Below are positions 1 through 9,331 of a DNA stretch of 64,000 bases, in pieces. The notes under the pieces are model-generated. The model worked only from the letters and a program-made list of their open reading frames with translations. It did not search any database and had not been told where the DNA came from. How positions within the stretch are numbered: position 1 is the stretch's first letter; each line of letters opens with the position of its first letter. The position numbers and the translations under genes are program-made. This DNA comes from Polaribacter pacificus (lineage in GTDB: Bacteria > Bacteroidota > Bacteroidia > Flavobacteriales > Flavobacteriaceae), in the NCBI RefSeq assembly GCF_038024035.1, contig NZ_CP150664.1:1550001-1614000 (forward strand). The letters are read 5' to 3'.

Positions 1-1800
1 GATATTTTTGGTGGTATTACTGCTGGTATTGTAGCCCTTCCACTAGCTTTAGCTTTCGGTGTTAGTTCTGGATTAGGACCTAGTGCTGGATTGTATGGGG
101 CCATCTTTTTAAGTTTTTTCGCCGCATTATTTGGCGGTACTAGCACCCAAATTTCTGGACCAACTGCCCCAATGACTGCCGTTAGTGTTGTGGTTATTGC
201 AGGAATCGTGGCTGCCAACGATGGAGATGTTACAAAAGCACTTCCTTACATTTTATTTGTATTTTTCTTGGCAGGTTTACTTCAAGTAATACTAGGATTA
301 GCTGGTTTAGGAAAGTACATTAAATACATACCCTATCCGGTCGTCTCTGGTTTTATGACAGCAATTGGAGTAATTATTATCATTACACAAATTTTACCAA
401 CTGTTGGATATTACCCAAAAGAGGATGTTGCTTTTGTAAATGAATTTAAACCTCAAGCAGAAGAAATCATCTTACAAAATATTCTTAAAGATGAAGCAGG
501 AGAAGGTATTTTGGTTTTAGAAGATTTTAAAGAAACCATCAACAGAGCAGGAACAATTACAGAGGATCAAATATTAAAAGAGTCTCAAACTCTTGCTGCT
601 AGTAATACTTCTGGTGTAATCGGCGCAGTGAAATCACTTCCAAGAGCTATTGGAAATATTAACTGGTTAGAGCTTATTTTAGCTCTTTCGACTATTTTTA
701 TTATCTATGGTTTTAAACGAATAACAACTGCCGTCCCAAGTACTTTGGTGGCCTTGCTCGCAGTTAGTGGAGTGGCCTATTTTGGAGGCTTGGATTACCG
801 TTCTATAGAACAAATTCCATCGGGTTTACCGATACCACATTTTGAAATGTTTACACAATTTAGTCTTGGCGGAATTTCACCTTATATTTTTACCGCACTA
901 TCATTAGCGCTACTTGGAGCCATTGACTCATTACTAACTTCGGTCGTTGCAGACAATATGACCAAGACAAAACACAATCCAAATAAAGAATTAATAGGTC
1001 AAGGAATTGGAAATAGTATTTCATCAATTTTTGGTGGTATCCCTGGTGCAGGTGCAACAATTAGAACCGTTGTAAACATCAATGCTGGAGGAAAAACAAA
1101 ACTTTCTGGTATGGTTGCCGCACTATTATTACTATTAATTTTATTAGCATTAGGCCCGGTAGCTTCACAGATTCCTGCAGCAGTATTAGCTGGTATTTTA
1201 ATTACTGTAGGTATTGGTGTAATGGACTATAAAGGACTAAAGGCTGTTGTAAAAATGCCTTCTGGTGAAGTCGTTATTATGTTTATCGTATTAATCTTAT
1301 CTACGTTCTGGAATTTAGTGAACGCAGTAGGAATTGGTTTGGTAATGGCTTGTTTGTTATTCATGAAAAAAATGGGTGATGTCTCAGAAAAAAGATCAGA
1401 TGTAAAATCACTTAAAAAAGAAAAAAGCTGGGAAGATGAAGCTGATTTTCCAGAAGATTTAAAAGAAAAAGTATACATCAAACACATTAAAGGTCCTTTG
1501 TTCTTTGGATCTACTAGTAATTTCCAGAGTTTAACCAAACAAATTCCAAGTTCTGCAGAATATGTAATCATTCGTATGGGAAGATCTCCGTACATGGACC
1601 AATCAGGTTTGTATGCGCTAGAAGATGCTGCTATGGAGTTGGTTCAAAATGGCAAAAAAGTATTATTAGTAAATGTGTTAACCCAACCTAAATATATGTT
1701 AGAACGTATAGATCTTGTTCCTGATTTGATTCCTAAGGAACATATCTTTAAAACATTTAAAGACTGTACAAGTTGGATTAAAGAACAAACAAAAAACTAA
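1..1800 (+). CDS. SulP-family anion/bicarbonate transporter, 5' end cut by window
   Basis: The frame is open from base 1 and its first residues (DIFGGITAGIVALPLALAFG) match the N-terminal SulP signature, so the start lies before the window; 599 residues are visible. There are about ten hydrophobic membrane segments, then a cytoplasmic STAS domain over roughly the last 120 residues (MDQSG motif near the end). A hydrophilic insertion of about 70 residues interrupts the membrane part near visible residues 140-210. SulP proteins carry sulfate, bicarbonate or other anions. The carbonic anhydrase gene begins 3 bases after the stop, which favours bicarbonate as substrate (inference). The family call is firm; the substrate is not proven. 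Confidence 0.93.
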   Translation, partial: DIFGGITAGIVALPLALAFGVSSGLGPSAGLYGAIFLSFFAALFGGTSTQISGPTAPMTAVSVVVIAGIVAANDGDVTKALPYILFVFFLAGLLQVILGLAGLGKYIKYIPYPVVSGFMTAIGVIIIITQILPTVGYYPKEDVAFVNEFKPQAEEIILQNILKDEAGEGILVLEDFKETINRAGTITEDQILKESQTLAASNTSGVIGAVKSLPRAIGNINWLELILALSTIFIIYGFKRITTAVPSTLVALLAVSGVAYFGGLDYRSIEQIPSGLPIPHFEMFTQFSLGGISPYIFTALSLALLGAIDSLLTSVVADNMTKTKHNPNKELIGQGIGNSISSIFGGIPGAGATIRTVVNINAGGKTKLSGMVAALLLLLILLALGPVASQIPAAVLAGILITVGIGVMDYKGLKAVVKMPSGEVVIMFIVLILSTFWNLVNAVGIGLVMACLLFMKKMGDVSEKRSDVKSLKKEKSWEDEADFPEDLKEKVYIKHIKGPLFFGSTSNFQSLTKQIPSSAEYVIIRMGRSPYMDQSGLYALEDAAMELVQNGKKVLLVNVLTQPKYMLERIDLVPDLIPKEHIFKTFKDCTSWIKEQTKN

Positions 1801-1803
1801 ACA

Positions 1804-2439
1804 ATGTTACATAGAGATAAAGCAGTTACAAAAGAGCAGCAGGACAAATTGACCCCACTGCGCGTTTTACAAGATTTTATTGAAGGGAATGCACGATTCA
1901 TTAGAGATGAGGTGCATTCTATCAACCACAAAGCCTTGATAACACAAACTACTGAAGGACAGCATCCAAAAGCAATTGTACTCTCTTGTATCGATTCAAG
2001 AGTTCCTGTCGAATTAATCTTTGACCAGACTATTGGAGATATTTTTGTAGCAAGAGTAGCAGGTAATTTTGAGAATACAGATATCTTAGGAAGTATGGAG
2101 TATTCTTGTAAGGTTGCTGGTAGTAAATTGATATTTGTATTGGGACACGAAAGTTGTGGAGCCATAAGAGCTGCCTGCGACCATGTAGAATTAGGGAATA
2201 TTACCTCTATGCTAGCCAATATTCAGCCCGCTGTTAAAATGTCTGAAGGTCAAGTAAACGGCAAGAAAAATTCTTCGAATGAAGAATTTGTAAACAAGAC
2301 CATAGAGAACAACGTAATGTTAACTATCGACAGAATTAGAGACAAAAGCCCAATTTTAAAAGAAATGGAACAAAACCAAGAAATTAAAATTGTAGGTGGC
2401 GTCTATCAGCTGAGTACAGGAAAAGTATACTTAATCTAA
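1804..2439 (+). CDS. Beta-class carbonic anhydrase
   Basis: This is a 211-residue cytosolic zinc enzyme that interconverts CO2 and bicarbonate. The beta-class metal site is complete: Cys62 and the Asp64/Arg66 dyad in CIDSRVP, then His115 and Cys118 in GHESCGA. The length fits the family. The gene starts 3 bases after the SulP stop codon, so the pair is almost certainly co-transcribed and forms a transport-plus-hydration module that could supply bicarbonate to carboxylases. The start is the first ATG after the SulP stop, and no better one is near. A strong palindromic terminator follows directly. Confidence 0.96.
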   Translation: MLHRDKAVTKEQQDKLTPLRVLQDFIEGNARFIRDEVHSINHKALITQTTEGQHPKAIVLSCIDSRVPVELIFDQTIGDIFVARVAGNFENTDILGSMEYSCKVAGSKLIFVLGHESCGAIRAACDHVELGNITSMLANIQPAVKMSEGQVNGKKNSSNEEFVNKTIENNVMLTIDRIRDKSPILKEMEQNQEIKIVGGVYQLSTGKVYLI

Positions 2440-2441
2440 TT

Positions 2442-2469
2442 AAAAAGGAGGCAATTGCCTCCTTTTTTT
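2442..2469. terminator. Bidirectional intrinsic terminator between carbonic anhydrase and cvpA
   Basis: The sequence is a perfect palindrome: GGAGGCAATTGCCTCC flanked by A5 on the left and T7 on the right. It lies between two convergent genes and can end transcription in both directions. Its right edge touches the stop codon of the CvpA gene. Confidence 0.9.
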
Positions 2470-2998
2470 ATATCTCTTCTAGAAGCTTGTCCAGACCCTC
2501 TGTTTTAAGTGGCTGGTTTTCCAAGTCGATGCTTGGAATAATTGCTGGGACTATGCTTTTTATCGGCCCATATAATAAAGATTCATCGAGTGTTTCTTGT
2601 TTGACAAAACTTATTGTTTTGTTCATTTTTTGAAAGAAGATAAAAAATACACTTAGTATCAACGCATATTTTAAAAAGCCAAAGACACCTCCTAATATTT
2701 TATTAATTATCCCTAATGCTGCAAAATCTGCTAATTTAGTTAGCAGTTTCCCAGCTAGGCTCACTAAAACTATGATAACGATAAAGGTAAGTGCAAAAGC
2801 TGCCAAAGAAATCTGTTTTTCTGACCAAGACACACTTTCTTTAAGATACGAAGCTGCATAATCCGAAAAATGAATGGCACCATAAACCCCACCTATCAAA
2901 GCAATTAGTGAAGCGATTTCCACAAAAAAACCTTTTATCAAACCTCTAACAAAACCAAAAACCAATACAATCGTAATAACAATATCAAAAACATTCAT
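2468..2998 (-). CDS. CvpA family membrane protein
   Basis: This is a 176-residue protein with four hydrophobic segments in about the first 140 residues and a short soluble tail. The N-terminus (MNVFDIVITIVLVFGFVRGLIKGF) with its glycine-rich first hairpin is typical of CvpA, an inner-membrane family named for colicin V production in E. coli and linked to envelope stability. The gene stands alone on the minus strand and converges on the carbonic anhydrase gene. The molecular function in flavobacteria is unknown. The family call is good, the role is open. Confidence 0.85.
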   Translation of the reverse strand: MNVFDIVITIVLVFGFVRGLIKGFFVEIASLIALIGGVYGAIHFSDYAASYLKESVSWSEKQISLAAFALTFIVIIVLVSLAGKLLTKLADFAALGIINKILGGVFGFLKYALILSVFFIFFQKMNKTISFVKQETLDESLLYGPIKSIVPAIIPSIDLENQPLKTEGLDKLLEEI

Positions 2999-3146
2999 AA
3001 TTTAAAAACAACTTTTTTATACTACTTTACAGTTTCTTATTACAAGTGAGAGATTTCTACTTTGATTCTGCGTAGCTAACTTACTACAAATCGCACGAAA
3101 ATTCAAATGTCTGTTCTTATTAAAGAAAAATATTGCAAAGAGTGCG

Positions 3147-3154
3147 TATCTTTG
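3147..3154 (+). promoter_or_regulatory. Bacteroidota -7 box TATCTTTG
   Basis: It matches the TAnnTTTG consensus exactly and lies 17 bases before the ATG of the small gene at 3172. No clear TTG lies at the expected -33 distance. Confidence 0.6.
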
Positions 3155-3171
3155 AGGCATTATATTTTTTT

Positions 3172-3528
3172 ATGACAGAAAATAGCACCTTAAAAGAAAA
3201 ATGGGATTACATCATTGAAAAACTCTCTGCTCAATTTGCAGATGGGGATCCTTTAAATATTGACGCAGTTATATATCTTGTTGGTGTTCAAGAACTTGGA
3301 CAAGGACAACGTAAATTTAAAAAAGACGAAAAATTAAACCTAATGCATATTGCCATTTGCAAATTGCTAGAGCCATATGGCTACTATGAATTTGATTTTT
3401 TTGATGAAGATGGATGGCCGCATTATAAAACAATCAATCAGTTGCCTAATTTAAAACCTGGAGAACAATCTGTATTGATGAAAGAATCTATTGTTGCTTA
3501 TTTTGAGAATTTAGATTTCTTTAAGTAA
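3172..3528 (+). CDS. Conserved hypothetical protein, 118 aa
   Basis: I do not recognise a named family. The protein is soluble, with an acidic, aromatic-rich C-terminal half (YYEFDFFDEDGWPHY) and no signal peptide or membrane segment. The ATG at 3172 is chosen over an upstream in-frame TTG at 3133, because a good -7 box (3147-3154) lies between them and the upstream codons would fall within the promoter. The gene has its own promoter and its 3' end overlaps the convergent SDR gene by 8 bases. It resembles lineage-restricted flavobacterial proteins; no function is proposed. Confidence 0.75.
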   Translation: MTENSTLKEKWDYIIEKLSAQFADGDPLNIDAVIYLVGVQELGQGQRKFKKDEKLNLMHIAICKLLEPYGYYEFDFFDEDGWPHYKTINQLPNLKPGEQSVLMKESIVAYFENLDFFK

Positions 3529-4315
3529 CTTTAATTTTTCTTACCAAAACAGAAAATAGCTTAGGAACCCAACGCTTTAGGTAGATTCCAAACTTCTCTT
3601 TGGTTCCAGCGATATAAACCTCCTCTTTTTTTTGAGCAATAGCCTTGAGCATTTTTGTAGCAAAACGCTCTGGATCTATTCCGTTTTCTGTTGCTTTATC
3701 CATGCTTTGTTGTGGGCTACCATCACCCGTTAAAGCATTCATAGATACTGAAGTCTTTACAAACCCTGGGCAGACGATTGTCACTGATATATTGTCTGTA
3801 AAACACTCCGCTCTTAAACTATCAAAAAAGCCATGCAAGGCATGTTTGGATGCAGCATAGCTAGATCGATAAGGGGTACCTATAATCCCTACAGCACTAG
3901 ATGTGACCACAAAATGACCTTTTTGTTTTTCAATAAAATGAGGTAATAAGGCCTTAGTAAGTGCAATAGTTCCAAGATAATTAACCTTCATTATTTTTTC
4001 ATCTACACTTAGCTCAGTGTCTTTTGCCAATGATCGTTGGCTGATGCCTCCATTGTTAATTAAAACATCTACAGTTCCGTGCTTTTTGATCAGCTCAGCA
4101 ACTTTGCTCGGAAAATCTTTATAGTCTTCTAAATCTAAGGGAAAAGGAAATACCTTCTCTGGGTCCTTACACAACTGTTGCACCTCTAACAAAGCTGGCA
4201 ATTTTCTCGCAGAAAGAATTAAAATTGCATTTTCTTCTGACAATTTAATTGCTAGAGCTTTTCCGATTCCAGAAGATGCTCCAGTAATCCAAACGATTTT
4301 ATTTGAAAAATTCAT
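3521..4315 (-). CDS. SDR family oxidoreductase
   Basis: This is a 264-residue classical short-chain dehydrogenase/reductase. The N-terminal Rossmann motif is TGASSGIG (residues 11-18), the NNGG motif is near residue 88, the catalytic Ser is in TSS at about 139-140, and Tyr153/Lys157 lie in YAASK. An LSARK sequence follows strand 2; its Arg suggests NADP(H) preference, which is inference. The C-terminal part is slightly basic and may contact the membrane, as in retinol-dehydrogenase-like SDRs. The substrate cannot be told from sequence. The gene is monocistronic and divergent from the next gene. Confidence 0.9.
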   Translation of the reverse strand: MNFSNKIVWITGASSGIGKALAIKLSEENAILILSARKLPALLEVQQLCKDPEKVFPFPLDLEDYKDFPSKVAELIKKHGTVDVLINNGGISQRSLAKDTELSVDEKIMKVNYLGTIALTKALLPHFIEKQKGHFVVTSSAVGIIGTPYRSSYAASKHALHGFFDSLRAECFTDNISVTIVCPGFVKTSVSMNALTGDGSPQQSMDKATENGIDPERFATKMLKAIAQKKEEVYIAGTKEKFGIYLKRWVPKLFSVLVRKIKVT

Positions 4316-4360
4316 GTAAAATAATTTAAAAGCAATGTACTTATTTTAACTTAGAAATAG

Positions 4361-4368
4361 TAATTTTG
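4361..4368 (+). promoter_or_regulatory. -7 box TAATTTTG
   Basis: It is an exact TAnnTTTG match 41 bases before the ATG of the thioredoxin-like gene. The -33 element is not clear. Confidence 0.5.
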
Positions 4369-4409
4369 GTACACTTCTTGAGAAGTTTAAGAAAATTAAA
4401 AAATTGATT

Positions 4410-5741
4410 ATGAAAAAATTATTCATTCTTTTTGCCCTGTTTGCAATCACAGCACAAGCTCAATATAAAATAGAAGGAACCCTAAACCCTGCCGACAAAT
4501 TTAGCTGGGTAATCCTGTATAAAATTGAAGGTGCAAAACAACTGTTTGTAAAAAGTGGTAAAATTGAAAATGGTCAATTTAAATTTGAATTACCTGCCGA
4601 TGCCAAAGTAGGAATGTATCGTGTTTCTTACAAAACAGAAGGCGCTGGCTTTGTCGATTTTTTATTTAACAAAGAAGACATCCGTTTTCGTTTTAACCCA
4701 AACAGTGCAGAAGAAAGCATTCATTTTGATAGCTCTTCAGAAAACATCCTATATCAAGACTATATTAAAGTTGTTGCTCTTGAACAGTACAAGTTAGACT
4801 CCTTGCAGGTAGCCTATTTAAAAGGCCCATCAGCAAACACAGAAAAACTATACAACAACCAACTAAAAGAAATTACTGCCTTACAAGCTTCTTATGTAAA
4901 GAAAGCCAAAGGAAAAATGGTTGAGGATTTTATTAAAGCCAATAATCGATACAACAGTACTAGTATTTCAAAAGATTCACAGGCTTACCTAAACATGGTT
5001 GTCAAGCACTTTTTTGACAACATCGATTTTAACAACAAGACATTATACAATTCTACTTTTTTAGTTGATAGGATTACAGATTATGTGTTCTACATGAATT
5101 ATTCTGAAGATGAAAAAACACAAGAAAATCTGCATAAAAAAGCCATTAAAGATGTTCTAGGTAGAGTAAAAGATCCAGTATTTAAAAAAGATATTGTTGA
5201 GTTTTTAGTTACCCAATTTATCAATTACCAGCGAGTTACTTTTGTAGATTATTTAATGAGCAGCTATTACGATCCACTACCAAAAAACATAAAAGATCAA
5301 GAATTCTTAGCTTTAGTTAAAGAAAAAACGATTGTTGAGGTTGGTAGAATAGCTCCAGATATTAGCTGGACAGAGAATGGTAAAAACTACAAGCTTTCTA
5401 CCTTAAAAGAAGCCTCAAACTATGTATTGATTTTTTGGAGCACCACTTGCTCTCATTGTACCCGTGAAATTCCTTTATTACACAGCTTTATGAAAGGTAA
5501 AAAGAATACAAAAATTATTGCTTTCGGGATGGAAGAATCAAGTGCTAATTGGAAAAGCTATATCAAAGGTTTAAGCGGATGGCACCATATCCTCGGTTTA
5601 AATAAATGGGAAAACCCAACAGCTAGAACCTATCAAATATATTCAACGCCAACCTATATCGTTTTGAACAGCAATAAAAAAATCATTGCCAAACCACAAA
5701 CATTAGAGCAACTACAAAAAATAATCAGTGGTTTAGAATAG
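4410..5741 (+). CDS. TlpA-type thioredoxin-like lipid/periplasmic protein
   Basis: This is a 443-residue exported protein. A signal peptide (MKKLFILFALFAITAQA, then Q) is followed by a beta-rich N-terminal domain of the DUF4369 type (about 20-120), a helical middle region, and a C-terminal thioredoxin/AhpC-TSA fold from about residue 310. The redox motif is CSHC (Cys347 and Cys350, in WSTTCSHCTREIP). Such proteins act as periplasmic thiol-disulfide oxidoreductases. The ATG at 4410 gives a clean signal peptide; a TTG two codons earlier is less likely. The partner protein is unknown. Confidence 0.88.
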   Translation: MKKLFILFALFAITAQAQYKIEGTLNPADKFSWVILYKIEGAKQLFVKSGKIENGQFKFELPADAKVGMYRVSYKTEGAGFVDFLFNKEDIRFRFNPNSAEESIHFDSSSENILYQDYIKVVALEQYKLDSLQVAYLKGPSANTEKLYNNQLKEITALQASYVKKAKGKMVEDFIKANNRYNSTSISKDSQAYLNMVVKHFFDNIDFNNKTLYNSTFLVDRITDYVFYMNYSEDEKTQENLHKKAIKDVLGRVKDPVFKKDIVEFLVTQFINYQRVTFVDYLMSSYYDPLPKNIKDQEFLALVKEKTIVEVGRIAPDISWTENGKNYKLSTLKEASNYVLIFWSTTCSHCTREIPLLHSFMKGKKNTKIIAFGMEESSANWKSYIKGLSGWHHILGLNKWENPTARTYQIYSTPTYIVLNSNKKIIAKPQTLEQLQKIISGLE

Positions 5742-5750
5742 GTTTTCTAT

Positions 5751-6110
5751 TTAGAAATACAAAAAAGCATCTTCTATATGATCTATAGTAAAGGTGCTTT
5801 TTTGGTTAATAATAGCAATGATATCAAAGCGAACTTCAACATCTAAATCTTTGTCTTGCACATAATGATCCATAGCCAAAACTAAGAGTTGAATCTTTTT
5901 TTTATTGACAAAATCCTGTGGATTCCCAAAAGCTTCTGAGGACCGAGTCTTTACTTCTACCGCGACAATAGTATCTTCTTTTTGGGCAATAATATCAACC
6001 TCAGCTTTTAAAAAACGATAATTTGTCTCTAGGATGGTATACTTCTTTTTTAACAAGAATTCAACAGCTAACTGCTCTCCTTTTTTACCAAGTTCGTAGT
6101 GCTTTGCCAT
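5751..6110 (-). CDS. YraN/UPF0102 family endonuclease-like protein
   Basis: This is a 119-residue protein of the YraN (UPF0102) family with a restriction-endonuclease-like core. It has an N-terminal GKKGEQLAVEFL helix, then Asp in AEVDII and Glu-x-Lys in VAVEVKTRSS, the usual metal-site pattern of the fold. The length is standard for the family. The biological role is not established; members are widespread and often near DNA-processing genes. Its start codon shares one base with the stop of the upstream LD-carboxypeptidase gene (TAATG), so the two are probably translationally coupled. Confidence 0.9.
   Translation of the reverse strand: MAKHYELGKKGEQLAVEFLLKKKYTILETNYRFLKAEVDIIAQKEDTIVAVEVKTRSSEAFGNPQDFVNKKKIQLLVLAMDHYVQDKDLDVEVRFDIIAIINQKSTFTIDHIEDAFLYF
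5761..5803. terminator. Possible terminator hairpin inside the yraN 3' end
   Basis: AAAAAAGCA at 5761-5769 pairs with TGCTTTTTT at 5795-5803 around a 25-base loop, just after the convergent thioredoxin-like gene. It could end that transcript, but it lies in coding sequence and the stem is AT-rich. Confidence 0.35.
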
Positions 6111-7135
6111 TAGTTCTGCATAAATAAAACTGTTGCGTGTTGCTCTGTAACATCCATTTCTATAGTTCTACCAAGTATAATCGCCTGGTTGTCTGCCTCG
6201 TGACCTGCAGGAAAATCAAACAAAACAGGGAAATCATATTCTGCAACCACTTCTAAAATGAGTGATTCTATAGATTCTCCCCAAGGCGTAGTATTTTTCT
6301 TAATTTTGGTCATATCACCAATAATAAGTCCTTTGCAATTTTCAAAATACCCTGCCCGCTTTAAACTTTGCAGCATACGATCTATATGATATTTATACTC
6401 GCCAATTTCTTCAATAAATAAGATTTTTCCACGGGTATCTATTTCACTTTTTGAACCCAACATGGTTAACAACATGGTTAAGTTTCCGCCAACCAATTGA
6501 CCTTCTGCAGAACCTTTTCTATTCAGATCATTTGGACTAACTTGATAGCTCAAAGATTCTCCAAATAGCGCAGACTTAAAGCTAGCAATGGTCTTTTTAG
6601 TTTCTTTCGGATCTTCTTCTAAACTGGTTGCCATCATAGCGTGTAATGTTTCAAAACCTAGGTTGTGTACATGACTGTGAATTGCAGTAATATCTGAATA
6701 ACCAACAATCCATTTGGGATGCTTTTTAAAAGTACTAAAATCTAATAAGTCTAAAATCCGAACAGATCCATATCCTCCACGTGCACTCCAAATTGCTTTG
6801 ATATTTTTATTGTCCAAGGCCTTTTGAAAATCAGCTGCTCGTTCTTCATCAGAACCTGCAAAATGAGATCCTTGGACATACAAATGCTCACCCAAAACCA
6901 CATGCAATCCCCAACTTTCTACCAATCGCTTTGCTTTTTCTATGGAAGCCTCTCGGTTCATTAAAATACCTGCCGGGGCTACAATAGCAATCGTATCTCC
7001 CTTTTTAAGATAAGGTGCCTTAACTAGTTGATTGCTTTTAACTCTAAGTGAGTTTGGCATTTCTTGAGCAGAAGCAAAGCTTATCAAGCTTAAAAAAAAG
7101 AGTCTGACTAAGTAGGTTTGGGCTTTTAAATTCAT
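6110..7135 (-). CDS. LD-carboxypeptidase (peptidase family S66)
   Basis: This is a 341-residue exported serine peptidase of murein recycling, expected to remove the terminal D-Ala from tetrapeptides. The S66 catalytic set is visible: the nucleophile Ser in GYSDIT, Glu in FIEEIGEY and His in GHEADN. The start at 7135 gives a signal peptide ([17 protein letters not shown], cleaved after about FASA). Upstream in-frame Met codons would bury it behind a charged extension and run toward the metG promoter. The most studied S66 enzymes are cytosolic, so export here is typical only of some Bacteroidota members. Confidence 0.88.
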   Translation of the reverse strand: MNLKAQTYLVRLFFLSLISFASAQEMPNSLRVKSNQLVKAPYLKKGDTIAIVAPAGILMNREASIEKAKRLVESWGLHVVLGEHLYVQGSHFAGSDEERAADFQKALDNKNIKAIWSARGGYGSVRILDLLDFSTFKKHPKWIVGYSDITAIHSHVHNLGFETLHAMMATSLEEDPKETKKTIASFKSALFGESLSYQVSPNDLNRKGSAEGQLVGGNLTMLLTMLGSKSEIDTRGKILFIEEIGEYKYHIDRMLQSLKRAGYFENCKGLIIGDMTKIKKNTTPWGESIESLILEVVAEYDFPVLFDFPAGHEADNQAIILGRTIEMDVTEQHATVLFMQN

Positions 7136-7202
7136 AGAATTGCTTTTTGTAAAAGTATCAATTTTCGTTGGCATTGTAAAATAACTTCTGCTTGCTTTTT
7201 TG

Positions 7203-7210
7203 TACTTTTG
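7203..7210 (+). promoter_or_regulatory. -7 box TACTTTTG before metG
   Basis: It is an exact TAnnTTTG match 48 bases before the chosen metG start. It argues against the in-frame ATG-less extension beginning at 7208. Confidence 0.5.
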
Positions 7211-7258
7211 CAATTCAAAAATTGGTCCAAACTAATTTCAATTCAAAATCAACTTAAA

Positions 7259-9331
7259 ATGAAGACTCCTAAAAGATATACCATTACTGCAGCTTTGCCT
7301 TATACCAACGGACCTGTCCATATTGGGCATTTAGCCGGAGTCTACGTACCTGCTGATATCTACACACGTTATTTGAGACTTAAAGGCGAAGATGTTGTCT
7401 TTGTTTGTGGATCAGATGAACACGGAGTACCTATCACAATTAAGGCAAAAAAAGAAGGAATCACTCCACAGCAAGTGGTTGATAAATACAATACAATTAT
7501 CAAAGATTCTTTTGCTGATTTTGGAATTTCTTTTGACAATTATTCAAGAACCTCTGCAGAAATTCACCATAAAACTGCCTCAGAATTTTTCTTAAAATTA
7601 TATAATGATGGTGAGTTTATTGAAGAAATAACAGAACAATTATACGATGAAGAGGCCAATCAATATTTAGCCGATCGTTTTGTTATAGGAACTTGCCCTA
7701 AATGTGGCAATGAAGAAAGTTATGGAGATCAGTGTGAAAGTTGTGGAACTAGCCACAATGCAACAGACTTGATCAATCCAAAATCTTCTATCACCGGAAA
7801 CGTCCCAACCTTAAAAGAAACCAAACACTGGTTTTTACCCTTAGACAAGCATGAAGCTTTTTTAAAGGAATGGATTTTAGTTGGTCATAAAAACGACTGG
7901 AAACCCAATGTATTAGGTCAGGTAAAATCTTGGATTGATGATGGTTTAAGACCTAGAGCAGTAACCAGAGATTTGGATTGGGGTATTCCTGTTCCTTTAG
8001 AAGGAGCCGACGGAAAAGTATTGTATGTTTGGTTTGATGCTCCTATCGGATATATTTCTGCAACCAAAGAATGGGCTGCACAAAACAACAAAGACTGGGA
8101 GCCTTATTGGAAAAATGACGATACCAAATTGGTGCACTTTATTGGGAAAGACAATATCGTTTTTCACTGTATTATTTTTCCTGCAATGCTTAAAGCCCAT
8201 GGAGATTTTGTAATGCCAGAAAATGTCCCTGCTAACGAATTCTTAAACTTAGAAGGAAACAAACTATCGACCTCAAAAAATTGGGCTGTTTGGCTGCATG
8301 AATACTTGGTTGATTTTCCAAATCAGCAAGATGCTTTGCGATATGCACTTACAGCAACAGCTCCAGAAACCAAAGACACAGACTTTACTTGGAAAGATTT
8401 TCAGGCCAGAAACAATAATGAATTGGTTGCTATCTTTGGTAACTTTATCAATAGAGTTGTGGTCTTAACTTCTAAATATTACAATGGCCTTGTTCCTGAA
8501 GCAAGTTCATTAACAGCCATAGATACAGAAGTGCTTACTCAATTACAAGAGTTTCCAGAGATCATATCTAGATCTATAGAGCGTTACCGTTTTAGAGAAG
8601 CAAGTCAAGAATTAATGAATCTTGCTCGTTTAGGAAACAAATACCTGGCAGACGAAGAGCCTTGGAAAGTAGTTAAAGAAGATCCGAAACGCGTAGAAAC
8701 AATTATGCATGTTGCCTTGCAGATTGCAGCTGGTTTGGCCGTTTTATCTGAGCCTTTTTTACCTTTTACCTCTGCCAAATTAAAAGGGATTTTAAACATC
8801 AATCAAAGCGATAAAAGCACAGCAACTCTAACATGGAAATCAGTGAGTACAGAAGCTACATTGCTGGCTGCTAAACATCAAATTAACAAAGCAGAATTGC
8901 TTTTTTCTAAAATTGAAGACGAAGAAATTACAGCGCAATTGGCAAAATTAGAAGCAACCAAAAAAAGTAACGAAAACGAGAAAAAAACGGTAGCTCCTCA
9001 AAAAGAAACTATCAATTTTGATGACTTTACCAAATTGGATATGAGAGTGGGGACTATTTTAGAAGCCACCAAGGTTCCAAAAACAAAAAAGTTACTTCAG
9101 CTAAAAGTTGATGTAGGTATTGATGTAAGAACCATCGTCTCTGGAATCGCAGAAAGTTTTAGTCCTGAAGAAATCATTGGTCAACAGGTAACTGTTTTGT
9201 GCAATTTAGCACCGAGAACTTTAAAAGGAATTGAGAGTCAAGGAATGATCTTAATGACAGACACCATCGATGGAAAATTGGCTTTTGTTAGCCCAGAACA
9301 AGCTATAGATAACGGTCAGCAAATAAGTTAG
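7259..9331 (+). CDS. metG: Methionyl-tRNA synthetase
   Basis: This is a 690-residue class I aminoacyl-tRNA synthetase that charges tRNA-Met in the cytosol. The HIGH motif is at residues 21-24 (PVHIGHLAG) and the KMSKS loop appears as KLSTS. A zinc knuckle with two CxxC pairs (CPKC and CESC) lies near residues 143-162. An anticodon-binding helical domain follows, and the C-terminal 110 residues form the EMAP/Trbp111-type tRNA-binding fold ([11 protein letters not shown]) used for dimerisation. The ATG at 7259 is preferred because it gives the family-typical start ([19 protein letters not shown]). The gene is convergent with its downstream neighbour and overlaps it by 4 bases. Confidence 0.97.
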   Translation: MKTPKRYTITAALPYTNGPVHIGHLAGVYVPADIYTRYLRLKGEDVVFVCGSDEHGVPITIKAKKEGITPQQVVDKYNTIIKDSFADFGISFDNYSRTSAEIHHKTASEFFLKLYNDGEFIEEITEQLYDEEANQYLADRFVIGTCPKCGNEESYGDQCESCGTSHNATDLINPKSSITGNVPTLKETKHWFLPLDKHEAFLKEWILVGHKNDWKPNVLGQVKSWIDDGLRPRAVTRDLDWGIPVPLEGADGKVLYVWFDAPIGYISATKEWAAQNNKDWEPYWKNDDTKLVHFIGKDNIVFHCIIFPAMLKAHGDFVMPENVPANEFLNLEGNKLSTSKNWAVWLHEYLVDFPNQQDALRYALTATAPETKDTDFTWKDFQARNNNELVAIFGNFINRVVVLTSKYYNGLVPEASSLTAIDTEVLTQLQEFPEIISRSIERYRFREASQELMNLARLGNKYLADEEPWKVVKEDPKRVETIMHVALQIAAGLAVLSEPFLPFTSAKLKGILNINQSDKSTATLTWKSVSTEATLLAAKHQINKAELLFSKIEDEEITAQLAKLEATKKSNENEKKTVAPQKETINFDDFTKLDMRVGTILEATKVPKTKKLLQLKVDVGIDVRTIVSGIAESFSPEEIIGQQVTVLCNLAPRTLKGIESQGMILMTDTIDGKLAFVSPEQAIDNGQQIS

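Noticed and set aside
1227..1595. Minus-strand frame of 122 codons inside the SulP gene
   Set aside because: It lies wholly within a conserved transporter and STAS region and resembles no protein family.
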